In this document: positions 8,437 through 17,497 of the stretch, piece after piece
How positions within the stretch are numbered: position 1 is the stretch's first letter
Layout of the letters: every line of letters starts with the position of its first letter
Assembly: GCF_000330725.2 (NCBI RefSeq)
Contig: NZ_AMZY02000018.1
Span: 62,001 to 126,000, forward strand
Length of the DNA: 64,000 bases
Source: Mariniradius saccharolyticus AK6
GTDB taxonomy: Bacteria > Bacteroidota > Bacteroidia > Cytophagales > Cyclobacteriaceae
Direction of reading: 5' to 3'
Position numbers and translations under genes: made by a program
The notes under the pieces: generated by a model
What the model saw: the letters and a program-made list of their open reading frames with translations, nothing else
Databases searched by the model: none
Told to the model about the DNA's origin: nothing

Positions 8437-10614
8437 TTAATTGGCGTGCTCTGAAATGAACTTGATCCTGTACACACGTACTTCCTCTTCCGCAAAGTCC
8501 TCATCGGATAGTTCATTCATCGCAATTTTTATATTATCTGTTTCAGCGGACATAAAGTAATCGTGGAGGATTTCCTCACGTTCCTCATCGAGGATATGCT
8601 CTATGTAGTAATTGATATTTAACTTGGTACCGCTGTATATGATCTGCTCAATCTCCTGTATGAGTTCGGACATAGAGATGTTAAGATTGTCGGCGATTTC
8701 GTCCAAGTCGATTTTCCTATCCACCTGCTGAATGATGGATATTTTCACTTTTGATCTGTTCCCGGCAGTCTTAACGACTACGTCAGAAGCTGTGATGATG
8801 TCGTTTTCTTCGACATATGTTTCGATTAATTTCAAGAAGGAAGCTCCAAATTTAGCCACTTTGCCCATTCCAACACCATTGATTTGGGCGAGCTCTTCTT
8901 TTGTGGTGGGATAGACAGTTGCCATTTCCTCCAAGGAAGGGTCTTGGAAGATTACATATGGTGGAAGGTTTTTTGCCTTGGCAACGCGCTTCCTTTCTGC
9001 TTTGAGAAGCTCAAACAGCTTTTCGTCATAGGCCTTTCCGCTGTTGCTGACCTCTTCCGCGATCGAATCGCCCACTTCCTGCTCATAATCATGGTCTTTG
9101 CTGAATGATACAGAAAAGGGACTTTCTAGGTAATTTTCTCCTTTTTCCGAAACCTTGATCACGCCATAGTTTTCGATGTCCTTTTCCAAATAACCCATGA
9201 CCAAGGCTTGTCGGACGATGGTTTTCCAGAATTTTTCATCGTCCTCTATCCCCTTGCCAAATACCGAAGATTGATCATGTCCGTAGCTCGCTATGTATTC
9301 GTTTCTTTCTCCCCGGATCACATTGACGATATGGTTGAGATTGAAGCGGTTGTTGGTCTCCTTGACAGCGGTAATGACGGTGATAAGGTGGTCCAGTCCC
9401 TCAAACTTTTCCATAGGCTTTTTGCAGTTGTCGCAGTAGCCGCAATCCTCTTCGAGCATTTCACCGAAATAGTGTAGAAGCACGCGTCTTCGGCACATGG
9501 AGCTTTCCGCATAGGCGGCCATTTCCTCCAACAGGACTTTTGCATTTTCACGCTCGGTGACTGGCTTGTCTTTGTTGAATTTCTCCAACTTGATGATGTC
9601 GTCGTAGCGGTAAAACATAAGGCAATGTCCTTCCAAGCCATCTCTACCAGCTCTTCCGGTCTCTTGGTAGTAGCCTTCCAAAGATTTTGGCACATCGTAG
9701 TGGATGACATACCGGACGTCAGGTTTATCTATCCCCATCCCGAAGGCGATCGTGGCGACTATGACGTCGATTTCCTCGTTGAGAAAATCATCTTGGTTTT
9801 TGATCCGGACCGCTTGGTCAAGTCCCGCGTGGTAGGGTGCCGCGCTGATACCGTTGACCTTGAGTAGTTCGGCAATTTCCTCCACTTTCTTTCTGCTGAG
9901 GCAGTAGATGATTCCCGATTTGCCTTTCTGCGACTTGATGTACTTGATGATCGCCTTTTTCGTCTCGTTTTTGACTTTTGGGCGGACTTCGTAAAACAGG
10001 TTGGGACGGTTGAAGGAAGATTTGAAGATGTCTGCTTCCTCCATCTGAAGATTGCGCTGAATGTCCTGCTGAACTTTTGGCGTGGCGGTCGCAGTCAAGG
10101 CGACTATGGGAAGTTCAGGACCGATTTGGCCGATAATTGATTTGATTTTACGGTACTCGGGCCTGAAGTCATGGCCCCATTCCGAGATGCAGTGCGCTTC
10201 GTCTATTGCCACAAAACTCAGCTTAGCCTCTTTCAGGAAGGCGATATTTTCGTCTTTGGTCAAAGATTCGGGTGCTACGTAGAGCAACTTTGTTTTGCCG
10301 GAGAGCACCTCCTTTTTGACCTTCGTGATTTCGGATTTGTTGAGCGTAGAGTTGAGAAAATAGGCATTAACGCCGAATGCATTCAGCTGGTCCACTTGGT
10401 TTTTCATCAAGGCAATCAGGGGCGAGATCACGATCGCCGTCCCTTCACTTACCACGGCTGGAAACTGGTAACAAAGCGACTTGCCTGCACCAGTAGGCAT
10501 GATGACGAAGGTATTTCTACCAATCAAAACATTGCCCACGATGGGCTCTTGGTTTCCCCTGAAGTTATTGAAACCAAATATCTTTTTTAGTTTTTCTTTT
10601 ATGTTTTGATCCAC
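8437..10614 (-). CDS. recQ: ATP-dependent DNA helicase RecQ
   Basis: This 725-residue superfamily 2 helicase acts at replication forks and in RecF-type recombination. Walker A 'MPTGAGKSLCYQFP', DEAH box 'AIDEAHCISEWGHDF', motif VI 'YYQETGRAGRDG', the RQC zinc cysteines ('MCRRRVLLHYFG' then 'CGYCDNC') and an HRDC domain around 'LPPYVIFQDPSLEEMA' appear in order. A further ~110 residues with a helix-turn-helix-like segment ('DLDEIADNLNISMSELIQEI') follow, as in many Bacteroidota RecQ proteins. The start codon is GTG. It heads the minus-strand group with purD, PSP1 and gldH. Confidence 0.96.
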   Translation of the reverse strand: MDQNIKEKLKKIFGFNNFRGNQEPIVGNVLIGRNTFVIMPTGAGKSLCYQFPAVVSEGTAIVISPLIALMKNQVDQLNAFGVNAYFLNSTLNKSEITKVKKEVLSGKTKLLYVAPESLTKDENIAFLKEAKLSFVAIDEAHCISEWGHDFRPEYRKIKSIIGQIGPELPIVALTATATPKVQQDIQRNLQMEEADIFKSSFNRPNLFYEVRPKVKNETKKAIIKYIKSQKGKSGIIYCLSRKKVEEIAELLKVNGISAAPYHAGLDQAVRIKNQDDFLNEEIDVIVATIAFGMGIDKPDVRYVIHYDVPKSLEGYYQETGRAGRDGLEGHCLMFYRYDDIIKLEKFNKDKPVTERENAKVLLEEMAAYAESSMCRRRVLLHYFGEMLEEDCGYCDNCKKPMEKFEGLDHLITVITAVKETNNRFNLNHIVNVIRGERNEYIASYGHDQSSVFGKGIEDDEKFWKTIVRQALVMGYLEKDIENYGVIKVSEKGENYLESPFSVSFSKDHDYEQEVGDSIAEEVSNSGKAYDEKLFELLKAERKRVAKAKNLPPYVIFQDPSLEEMATVYPTTKEELAQINGVGMGKVAKFGASFLKLIETYVEENDIITASDVVVKTAGNRSKVKISIIQQVDRKIDLDEIADNLNISMSELIQEIEQIIYSGTKLNINYYIEHILDEEREEILHDYFMSAETDNIKIAMNELSDEDFAEEEVRVYRIKFISEHAN

Positions 10615-10688
10615 AGCTAAATTGATATCTACTTTTCCAGGTTTGTGGGTGTAGGCTATTCAAAAGGATTTGTTTTATACCTTTGTCG

Positions 10689-10696
10689 CAAATTTA
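10689..10696 (-). promoter_or_regulatory. Possible recQ promoter -7 element
   Basis: On the minus strand this reads TAAATTTG, matching the Bacteroidota -7 consensus TAnnTTTG about 75 bases upstream of recQ. No TTTG -33 box lies at the expected 19-21 base spacing, so the call is weak. A plus-strand TACCTTTG overlaps nearby at 10678-10685. Confidence 0.3.
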
Positions 10697-10799
10697 GCGA
10701 TTAACAAAAGCGATCTTGAAGTTAACAAAAAATATTAAAACCGTTGATATCAATCTTACTAGCGGTTGGAGAAATTTGGCTATAATTTGCCTTAAATCA

Positions 10800-10936
10800 C
10801 AACCAAATCTTAGAAAGGTGCCAAGATCGTTGATTGATATTCTTTTTAGTCAATATTATCCGTTCGGCCTCGAATCAATCCGTTGCTCAAAATAGAATCC
10901 TCGACAGCACCTTGAAATGAAAATAATATTTGGTTG
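10800..10936. other. Nested inverted repeat in the recQ-manC gap
   Basis: The 465-base gap between divergent recQ and manC contains three nested complementary arms: CAACCAAAT (10800-10808) with ATTTGGTTG (10928-10936), AAGGTGC (10815-10821) with GCACCTT (10907-10913), and GATTGAT (10832-10838) with ATCAATC (10874-10880), closing a 35-base apical region. A perfect palindrome TTGATATCAA lies at 10744-10753. It could be a structured leader, a small RNA or a decayed mobile hairpin; nothing else is recognisable in the gap. Confidence 0.35.
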
Positions 10937-11079
10937 GTTATTTATATATTTAAGTTAATGTTTTCCCAAGTCATATAATATCAGTGAGTTTGCATGATAG
11001 GGAAATTCCTCGTCAGTTTCTAAATTAGCATCTATTCCCACCACCACTTTGTTTTTCCACAACGCACAATCTTCATCTC

Positions 11080-12153
11080 ATGCATGAAACCCCATATATC
11101 GTCATTATGGCAGGCGGAATCGGTTCCCGGTTTTGGCCCTACAGCAGGCACAATAGGCCCAAACAATTTTTGGATATTTTGGGTACGGGGCGTACGCTTT
11201 TGCAGATGACCTATGATAGGTTCGTGAAAATTTCCGATCCTACTAAGTTCTATGTGGTGACCAACAAGAAGTATGAGCACTTAGTCGAGGAGCAATTGCC
11301 CGAGGTTCCAAAATCCCAAATCCTTACCGAACCGATGGGACGAAATACCGCTGCATGTATAGCTTACGCAAGCTACAGCATAGTCCAAAAATCCGCAGAT
11401 GCCAAGGTGATCGTGACCCCGGCTGACCATTTGATTTTGCAGGAGGAAAATTTCTACAAATCAATCGGTATTGCAATGCAGGCTTCCGAAGAGGGCAATC
11501 GACTTATTACCCTTGGAATTCGCCCTAATCGGCCTGAGACCGGATACGGTTATATCCAATACATCAGCAACCATGGCAATCCGGTAAAGAAAGTGAAGAC
11601 ATTCACGGAAAAGCCCAATGCAAAACTCGCAAAGGCGTTTTTGGACAGCGGGGATTTTGTTTGGAATTCGGGAATGTTTGTCTGGAAGGTGAAGAGCATC
11701 GTCGCTGCCTTTGAGAAATATATGCCGGACCTGGCAGAGGTTTTTGAGGAAGGTTTTGAGCACTATTCGTCCCATACTGAGGAGGATTTTATCAAAAAGG
11801 CCTATTCTTTGGTAAAGAACATCTCGATCGATTATGGTATCATGGAGAAGTCCGACGAGGTTTTTGTTGTCTTGGGTGAATTTGGGTGGTCTGATTTGGG
11901 TTCTTGGCAAAGCCTCCATGAGATCCAGGAAAAAGACGCCGACAACAACGTAGTTGAAGCGAATGCGATTCTCTACGAGACTACCAACTCCTATATCAAA
12001 GTCAGCCCCGGAAAGCTAGTCGTCGTTGAAGGTTTGGACAATTACCTGGTACATGAAAGCGATAACGTGATCGTCGTATGCAAATTGGACGGGGAGCGGA
12101 AATTCAGGGACTTTGTTGGAGAGGCAAGAAAAAAGGGAGAAGATTTCGTTTGA
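11080..12153 (+). CDS. manC: Mannose-1-phosphate guanylyltransferase
   Basis: This 357-residue nucleotidyltransferase makes GDP-mannose from mannose-1-phosphate and GTP, feeding capsule, O-antigen and GDP-fucose synthesis. The signature 'MAGGIGSRFWPYSR' with 'RPKQFLDI' is at residues 10-32, followed by 'LTEPMGRNTAACIAYA', 'VTPADHLI', the 'TFTEKPN' loop and 'FVWNSGMFVWK'. It is the short form lacking the C-terminal phosphomannose isomerase domain of bifunctional ManC/AlgA. It stands alone between divergent recQ and a convergent gene. The symbol is by family; some genomes call it cpsB or manC. Confidence 0.93.
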   Translation: MHETPYIVIMAGGIGSRFWPYSRHNRPKQFLDILGTGRTLLQMTYDRFVKISDPTKFYVVTNKKYEHLVEEQLPEVPKSQILTEPMGRNTAACIAYASYSIVQKSADAKVIVTPADHLILQEENFYKSIGIAMQASEEGNRLITLGIRPNRPETGYGYIQYISNHGNPVKKVKTFTEKPNAKLAKAFLDSGDFVWNSGMFVWKVKSIVAAFEKYMPDLAEVFEEGFEHYSSHTEEDFIKKAYSLVKNISIDYGIMEKSDEVFVVLGEFGWSDLGSWQSLHEIQEKDADNNVVEANAILYETTNSYIKVSPGKLVVVEGLDNYLVHESDNVIVVCKLDGERKFRDFVGEARKKGEDFV

Positions 12154-12258
12154 GTCGGGATTCTATTTTTACCTAAATAAATAATCCTCATTTCCCCTTG
12201 TTTGGTAAAATTCTTCGGATCAAAGATTCAAGTGGTTTCTCCGGCCTGATTATTCCGA

Positions 12259-12828
12259 TTAGTCTACCTCTAAAGGCGCAACTTCGCCATTTTTGATCAG
12301 CCATTTTTCGTCGTAAATGGATCGGTAGGTGATTTCAAAGCTGAGGCCTTCTTCAAAGTACCTACTCAGCAAGGCGTGAAGTTTCTCACCATCCTCGGTA
12401 GAATCCTCAATCATGATGTGCTCGACTTTGGTCTGTGCCGGTATCAGTGTACCTACAGCCAGATTGGAATAAAAAAGGTTATTGATTTGTGAAAAGCCCT
12501 CAGCATGCTCAGCAAGGAAAACATACAGGTCATATGGGTAAGTGTTTCCTTTGTATTTCACTTCGATTTTTTCGATAAATGCCGGCCCGATTCCATTGTT
12601 AAAAATCATGTACTTGTAGTTGGGTGTGTAGGTTCCCATATTTCCCATGGTCAAATAAGGTAGGACCGACAAGCGCTGCTGTTTACTCATCAGGTTGGTT
12701 TGGTAGATGAGGACGATCAAAGTTCCGATACTGATGAGTACTGCGGCAAGGCTGACGATTTTCTCGGTGTTCCAAAATTTTTTCCCTTCGGATTGGGTGA
12801 CTGGCGCTTGTTCGGTGTTTTCTTCCAT
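12259..12828 (-). CDS. Hypothetical membrane-anchored protein
   Basis: This 189-residue protein is not recognised. After a ~24-residue acidic/polar N-terminus there is one hydrophobic segment ('IVSLAAVLISIGTLIVLIYQ', residues ~25-44), then 'KQQRLSVLPYL' and a ~130-residue domain predicted outside the membrane with beta-rich character ('YKYMIFNNGIGPAFIEKIEV'). The layout with a single helix followed by 'QQRLSVLPYL..NNGIGPA' is common in bacterial proteins of unknown function annotated only as hypothetical. It converges on manC and is separated from the next upstream gene by 132 bases. No function is assigned. Confidence 0.75.
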   Translation of the reverse strand: MEENTEQAPVTQSEGKKFWNTEKIVSLAAVLISIGTLIVLIYQTNLMSKQQRLSVLPYLTMGNMGTYTPNYKYMIFNNGIGPAFIEKIEVKYKGNTYPYDLYVFLAEHAEGFSQINNLFYSNLAVGTLIPAQTKVEHIMIEDSTEDGEKLHALLSRYFEEGLSFEITYRSIYDEKWLIKNGEVAPLEVD

Positions 12829-12960
12829 TTGTTGTCAAAAGTGGGAAACTAAAAATAAGCGGTCTCTGGCGATATTGCCAAATTCCGCCATAATTCCAAC
12901 AAGAAGATTTTTTGCCAAATGGGGAAACCTGAGTTTCCTGTGCATCCAAGGGTTTTACTG

Positions 12961-14043
12961 CTATCGGTCAGCCATCAAGTTCCGTCCGATAATGGGCTCC
13001 ACCAAAGCGCCGTCTATTCGGGATTGATTTTGAACCAAAATATCCCATGGTTCCATTCTTGGCTCGTCAGACAGGTCAAAAGTCCCAAAATGCATCGGGA
13101 TAAAGAATTTGCCTTGGAGTGTATTGAATGCGGAAATCGCATCGCTTGGGGATATATGTGCCTGATGCATAAACCACTCCGGCTTGAATGCGCCCACGCC
13201 CATCAGGCAGTAATCCGGGCTTCCCAAATGGCGTTGGATATCTGCAAAATGAGCCCCTGCCCCAGAGTCACCCATGAAATAGATCGACTTTTCTCCATTC
13301 TGTATAAAAAAACCTCCCCAAAGGCTCTGGTTATCATCCCATAGCCAGCGCCGTGACCAATGACGACTTGGCACATAAGTGATGCTCAAGCCCGAATCAA
13401 GTAATGTATATTGTTGGTACCAACCAGCCTCCTGTACGGTATGGCCCTTGAGCCAAGATTCGATTATTGTTTGTAGGCCAAGCCCCGTCAGGACTTTCAT
13501 GTTTGGATTTTTTTCCGCCAGAAACCGCAAGGTCTTTTCATCACAATGGTCGCGGTGGTTGTGGGACAGCAAAAGAAAATCCACACGGGGCATGTGATGA
13601 ACCGGAAACGGCAGATCGGAGTCACGTTTCAGGAAAGTATTGTCCAGCAACAGTGGATCCGTCAAAAAAACCGTCCCGTCAATCCTGAATAGGTATGTGG
13701 CATGTCCCAACCAAACCAAATAGTCGTCACTTCCTTTCCAGATGATGGAGTCAAGCTCAACCAAAAGCCTCCGGTTTTCTGATTTTTTCTCCTCTTTTTG
13801 CGGGTTTTTAGTCGTTTGCCATTTGATCAGGTCGCCAAAACTGCTTTCGAAAGGATGATAGAGATTGACAAATCTTCCTTTACTGTCCAAAGGAGTACCT
13901 AGCCATTCGGATGACGGCAGGATAGTGGGGAGCTGTGGATTACTCGTGTAGCGCATGGATACCTCATTGGCGCCCGTGGAGGAATAATACCCAAAGGCAA
14001 GGGTTGACAGCAAAATGATAATGAAGATGGACTTTTTATTCAT
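12961..14043 (-). CDS. Metallo-beta-lactamase-fold hydrolase (NAPE-PLD-like), exported or anchored
   Basis: This 360-residue protein has an N-terminal hydrophobic segment ('SIFIIILLSTLAFGYYSS') and an MBL-fold domain. The metal motif is 'LLLSHNHRDHCDEKTL' (H-x-H-x-D-H), preceded by 'VWLGHATYLFRIDGTVFLTDP' in two parts and followed by 'YFMGDSGAGAHF' and 'FIPMHFGTFDLSDEP'. This arrangement fits the UlaG/NAPE-PLD-like branch rather than true beta-lactamases. Substrate is unknown; phospholipid-like or phosphodiester substrates are suggested by family only. It lies 32 bases downstream of the small ACP-like gene on the same strand. Confidence 0.87.
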   Translation of the reverse strand: MNKKSIFIIILLSTLAFGYYSSTGANEVSMRYTSNPQLPTILPSSEWLGTPLDSKGRFVNLYHPFESSFGDLIKWQTTKNPQKEEKKSENRRLLVELDSIIWKGSDDYLVWLGHATYLFRIDGTVFLTDPLLLDNTFLKRDSDLPFPVHHMPRVDFLLLSHNHRDHCDEKTLRFLAEKNPNMKVLTGLGLQTIIESWLKGHTVQEAGWYQQYTLLDSGLSITYVPSRHWSRRWLWDDNQSLWGGFFIQNGEKSIYFMGDSGAGAHFADIQRHLGSPDYCLMGVGAFKPEWFMHQAHISPSDAISAFNTLQGKFFIPMHFGTFDLSDEPRMEPWDILVQNQSRIDGALVEPIIGRNLMADR

Positions 14044-14075
14044 TTCACTGTCAACCCCTTAGCCGATCGAAAAGT

Positions 14076-14309
14076 TTATGCGGTCAACAATTCTTCCAAA
14101 AGTTCGGAAGGCGTTTCGACCCGGGTAGCTGTATCGTCCGTAAGTACCCTGTCCAATTCATTTTCCAGTTCATAAACCAAGCCGTCTACAAAGATTTTGT
14201 CCATCTGGAGCTCTCTATAGAAATGGGCTTGCTTCTTTTTCCCTGTAAGGGGTATGCCATAGGTTCTGAATACGCCGATGGCTTTTTTCATGTTGGTAAT
14301 AGTCTTCAT
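14076..14309 (-). CDS. Small ACP-like protein lacking the phosphopantetheine serine
   Basis: This 77-residue acidic, helical protein is not a standard family member, but its second half ('MDKIFVDGLVYELENELDR' then 'DDTATRVETPSELLEELL') lines up with helices II-IV of acyl carrier proteins, where DSL would precede helix II. Here the serine position reads DKI, so 4'-phosphopantetheine could not be attached. It may be a stand-alone ACP-fold protein with a structural role; the similarity is judged by eye and may be fortuitous. Neighbours are the MBL-fold hydrolase downstream and the RND permease upstream (133-base gap). Confidence 0.6.
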   Translation of the reverse strand: MKTITNMKKAIGVFRTYGIPLTGKKKQAHFYRELQMDKIFVDGLVYELENELDRVLTDDTATRVETPSELLEELLTA

Positions 14310-14442
14310 GGGTGTGTTAAATTTGTGGGTTCAACGTGATATCTCTGAAATTAGTTTGCAACTATCTGTTAATTTTTGTTGGCCGATGGCACGTTGATCG
14401 GTTCTGTGTTACTCCTGATCAACATCCCTCGGGCCCAATTTC

Positions 14443-17400
14443 TTATAAATTCTCAGCCTCAATTCGTGGCGGCAATAACTTGTATACCACGGGCGTCACG
14501 ATCCTCGAAAGGATCGTTGAGCTGATCAAACCTCCGATCAAGACGATGGCCAACGGCGATATGAGCGGGTTGGTGGACCAAGCAATCGGCAACAATCCGC
14601 CAATTGCCGTAAGGGTGGTCAAAACGATCGGCAAGAATCGAATTTCACCCGCTTCCCGGATGGCGGTATCCAAGGGTTTTCCTTCCGCCCTCAGCTGGTT
14701 GGTGAAATCCACCAACAGAATAGAATTCTTGACCTCTATTCCTGCCAAAGCGATCAAACCGATAATTGCTACAAAAGAAAGCGAATTCCCTGTAAGCCAG
14801 AGTGCTGCAAGCGCCCCGACCATGCCCAGCGGTATCACCGACAATACAATGATCGTACTCTTGAAAGTCTTGAACATCAATATCAGTACAGCGATAAATA
14901 GGAACACAGTTACGATGATGACTGTCTGAAAACCCCCAAATGACTCCTCCCTGCTTTCTTGCTCGCCAGCCATTTTGAAGCTGTAGCCTTCCGGCAATTG
15001 GAGTCCAGCGACTTTAGCTTCTACCTCAGAAATCAATCTGTCTGCCAAATACCCTTCCTGCACAAAAGCCGTGACGGAAACCGTGCGCGTTTTGTTGTAG
15101 TGGTCGATGTAAAGGGGTGAACTTTCCAGCTTTAGGTCGGCGATTTGTTGCACGGGGATTGCAGCACCCTGTTGGTTGTTGATAAACAGGTTGTTGAAAT
15201 TCAGCAAAGAAGCCCTTTCCATTTTTGGCGTCGTGATGATTATCTGTCTTTCGTCTCCATCCGCGTCCGAGAATCTGCCAATATTCAAACCCGCTACCGC
15301 AAGACGCACCGTTCTGTCCACTTCTAGGATGTTGACGCCAAGCGACCTGGCTTTTTCCTTTTGGATTGCCACGCGGACGTCCGTTTTGAGGTTACTGACG
15401 GGATTGTCAATATAGATGGTGCCGGGAGTTTCCCTGAGCATCAGCTCAACTTCTCCAGCGATTTTCCTGAGACTGTCAAGGTTGGTCCCACTCAATCGGA
15501 CCTCCAGTGGTGCCGTGATTGGCGGTCCCTGTTCAAAGTTTTTCACCTCGATTTTGGCTCCGGTGAATCCCTCGAAGGAATTTCGAAGATCTTCTATGAT
15601 TCTGATTTTATCCGAAACAGAAGTGCTGGGCTTGAGTTGGACGAAAATCTGCGCAAAATCAGTCCGCTCGTTTTCGGGTATGACATTGTAGTAAATGCGC
15701 GGGTTACCCTTACCAACGTTGGTCGAGAAATATTCGATTTCTTCCACATCCCTGAGCAATGCTTCGACTTCCTGTGCGACACGGTCTGTTTCGCCGATCT
15801 TGGTTTGGATAGGGGAGATGATGTTGACGAGGAACTGTGGCTTTTCTGATGCGGGAAAGAGGCTAAATCCAATGACCGGAAACAAGCCAAGGGAAAGGAT
15901 GAAAACACCCATGGAAATTACCAAGGTTCTGACGGGCCGCCTGAGCGACCTTTCCAGCAAGGGTGCGTAGCTTACGGAAATGCCTTTTTGGAGCGCTCTC
16001 AAAAAGAGATTTCCTTGGCTGCCTGCTTGATGTTCCTTGAGGATCCTGCTCGACAGGAAAGGAATGATTGTCAGTGAAACCAACATCGATGCCAATACGG
16101 TCATGATGACTGCCACCGGAAGGCTTCTGATGAAATCTCCTGATCCTTCGGGCAGAAAAACCAGGGGCATGAACGCGATTATCAAGGTGACGGTACAGCC
16201 CACGACGGAGAGTCCGATCTGTTTTGTCCCTTTCAGTGTAGCTTCCATGCGGGAATGGCCCTCCCGTATCCAGCGCTCGATGTTTTCTACGACAACTATA
16301 CTGTCATCCACCAGCAAGCCCAGGGCCACCACCAAACCGACGATACTGAGCTGATTCAGACCGAAGCCGAGAAGATTGATCAGGACCAGTCCAATGCCAA
16401 GCGACAATGGAATCGAAATCATCACGATGGCAGCTGCCCTGGTACCGAGAGGTAGCAAAGTCAGCGAAACCAACAAAATGGCAATCATGAAGTCAAAGCC
16501 CAGGCCACCCAGTCTTTTGTTGACGAACTCGGCTTGGTCAAACGCCACGACCATGTCGATGTTCGCGGGAAGTTCTGATTTGAAGGCTTCCAAAACGGGC
16601 AGGTATTGTGCCTGAACCTGTGAAATGTTGTTGCCTTTCTTTAGTGCTGCTGTGACGAAAACAGTCCTGTAGCCGTTCAACCGGGTGAGGTGTTTGTTTT
16701 CCTCATAGTCCTTGTGTACGAATGCAATGTCCCTTAGCGCGACGTTTTTTCCGCCCGCATTGTACACCATCGTGTTGGCGATTTCCTCGATTCCGGCATA
16801 GTTTCCGGAGGTTTTGACGTTGAATGCTTTGTTCCCCGCTTCGATCGTGCCACCAGGAATGTTTGCGGTTTCGCTTTGGATATTTCCAATGACTGCATTG
16901 AGAGGGATATTCATCTGGGCCATTTTCTCCAGCTGAAGATCGATTCGGACGATTTCCTGGGGAAGTCCGTGGATTTCGACTTTTTTCAATGCATTGATTT
17001 TTTCCAGTTCATCCCGCAGGCGATCGGCGAATTTCTGGAGGTTTTCCCTTGAACTGTTTTCGCTTATCAGCCCAATCTGCAAAATGCTCACATCGGAAGG
17101 ATCGACTTTGTTGATTTCGATGCTGTAGATGTCCTGTGGAAGTTCGCTACGCATGGCATTGACCTCCCGGACGAGTTCTTGGTACTTGTCGTTGACGTTG
17201 CTTTCGTATTTGTACTCTACATTGAGGACCGCCACGCCATCGGAGATTTTGGTCTTGATGCGTTTGATGTCGTCGAGTGCGTAGATTTTTTTCTCCAGCG
17301 GATCCACGACCAACTCCTCCATATCCTCCGGGCTAGTGCCGGGATAGATAATGATCACTGGGAACTGGGGAGAATCGAGTGATGGATCCTCGCTTCTTGG

Positions 17401-17496
17401 CATATTCAGCAAGGTTGTCATGCCCAAGGCAATGGTCATCAGAAAAATCACCAGCGTAAACTGGTAGTTTTTCACTGCGAAATTTGCGATTTTCAT
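14443..17496 (-). CDS. RND efflux transporter permease (AcrB/MexB-like superfamily)
   Basis: This 1017-residue inner-membrane pump has the RND layout: TM1 at the N-terminus, a large periplasmic loop, a TM2-6 block, a second periplasmic loop and TM8-12. The proton-relay aspartate pair is visible in 'ALGLLVDDSIVVVENIERW', and the TM10 lysine in 'ALAGIEVKNSILLVDF', so it should be functional. The extended DDSIVVVENI motif groups it with HAE/multidrug permeases rather than CusA, as no methionine metal relay is evident. It is the last gene of a three-gene tripartite efflux operon, one base after the adaptor stop. Substrates are unknown. Confidence 0.93.
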   Translation of the reverse strand: MKIANFAVKNYQFTLVIFLMTIALGMTTLLNMPRSEDPSLDSPQFPVIIIYPGTSPEDMEELVVDPLEKKIYALDDIKRIKTKISDGVAVLNVEYKYESNVNDKYQELVREVNAMRSELPQDIYSIEINKVDPSDVSILQIGLISENSSRENLQKFADRLRDELEKINALKKVEIHGLPQEIVRIDLQLEKMAQMNIPLNAVIGNIQSETANIPGGTIEAGNKAFNVKTSGNYAGIEEIANTMVYNAGGKNVALRDIAFVHKDYEENKHLTRLNGYRTVFVTAALKKGNNISQVQAQYLPVLEAFKSELPANIDMVVAFDQAEFVNKRLGGLGFDFMIAILLVSLTLLPLGTRAAAIVMISIPLSLGIGLVLINLLGFGLNQLSIVGLVVALGLLVDDSIVVVENIERWIREGHSRMEATLKGTKQIGLSVVGCTVTLIIAFMPLVFLPEGSGDFIRSLPVAVIMTVLASMLVSLTIIPFLSSRILKEHQAGSQGNLFLRALQKGISVSYAPLLERSLRRPVRTLVISMGVFILSLGLFPVIGFSLFPASEKPQFLVNIISPIQTKIGETDRVAQEVEALLRDVEEIEYFSTNVGKGNPRIYYNVIPENERTDFAQIFVQLKPSTSVSDKIRIIEDLRNSFEGFTGAKIEVKNFEQGPPITAPLEVRLSGTNLDSLRKIAGEVELMLRETPGTIYIDNPVSNLKTDVRVAIQKEKARSLGVNILEVDRTVRLAVAGLNIGRFSDADGDERQIIITTPKMERASLLNFNNLFINNQQGAAIPVQQIADLKLESSPLYIDHYNKTRTVSVTAFVQEGYLADRLISEVEAKVAGLQLPEGYSFKMAGEQESREESFGGFQTVIIVTVFLFIAVLILMFKTFKSTIIVLSVIPLGMVGALAALWLTGNSLSFVAIIGLIALAGIEVKNSILLVDFTNQLRAEGKPLDTAIREAGEIRFLPIVLTTLTAIGGLLPIAWSTNPLISPLAIVLIGGLISSTILSRIVTPVVYKLLPPRIEAENL

Positions 17497-17497
17497 A

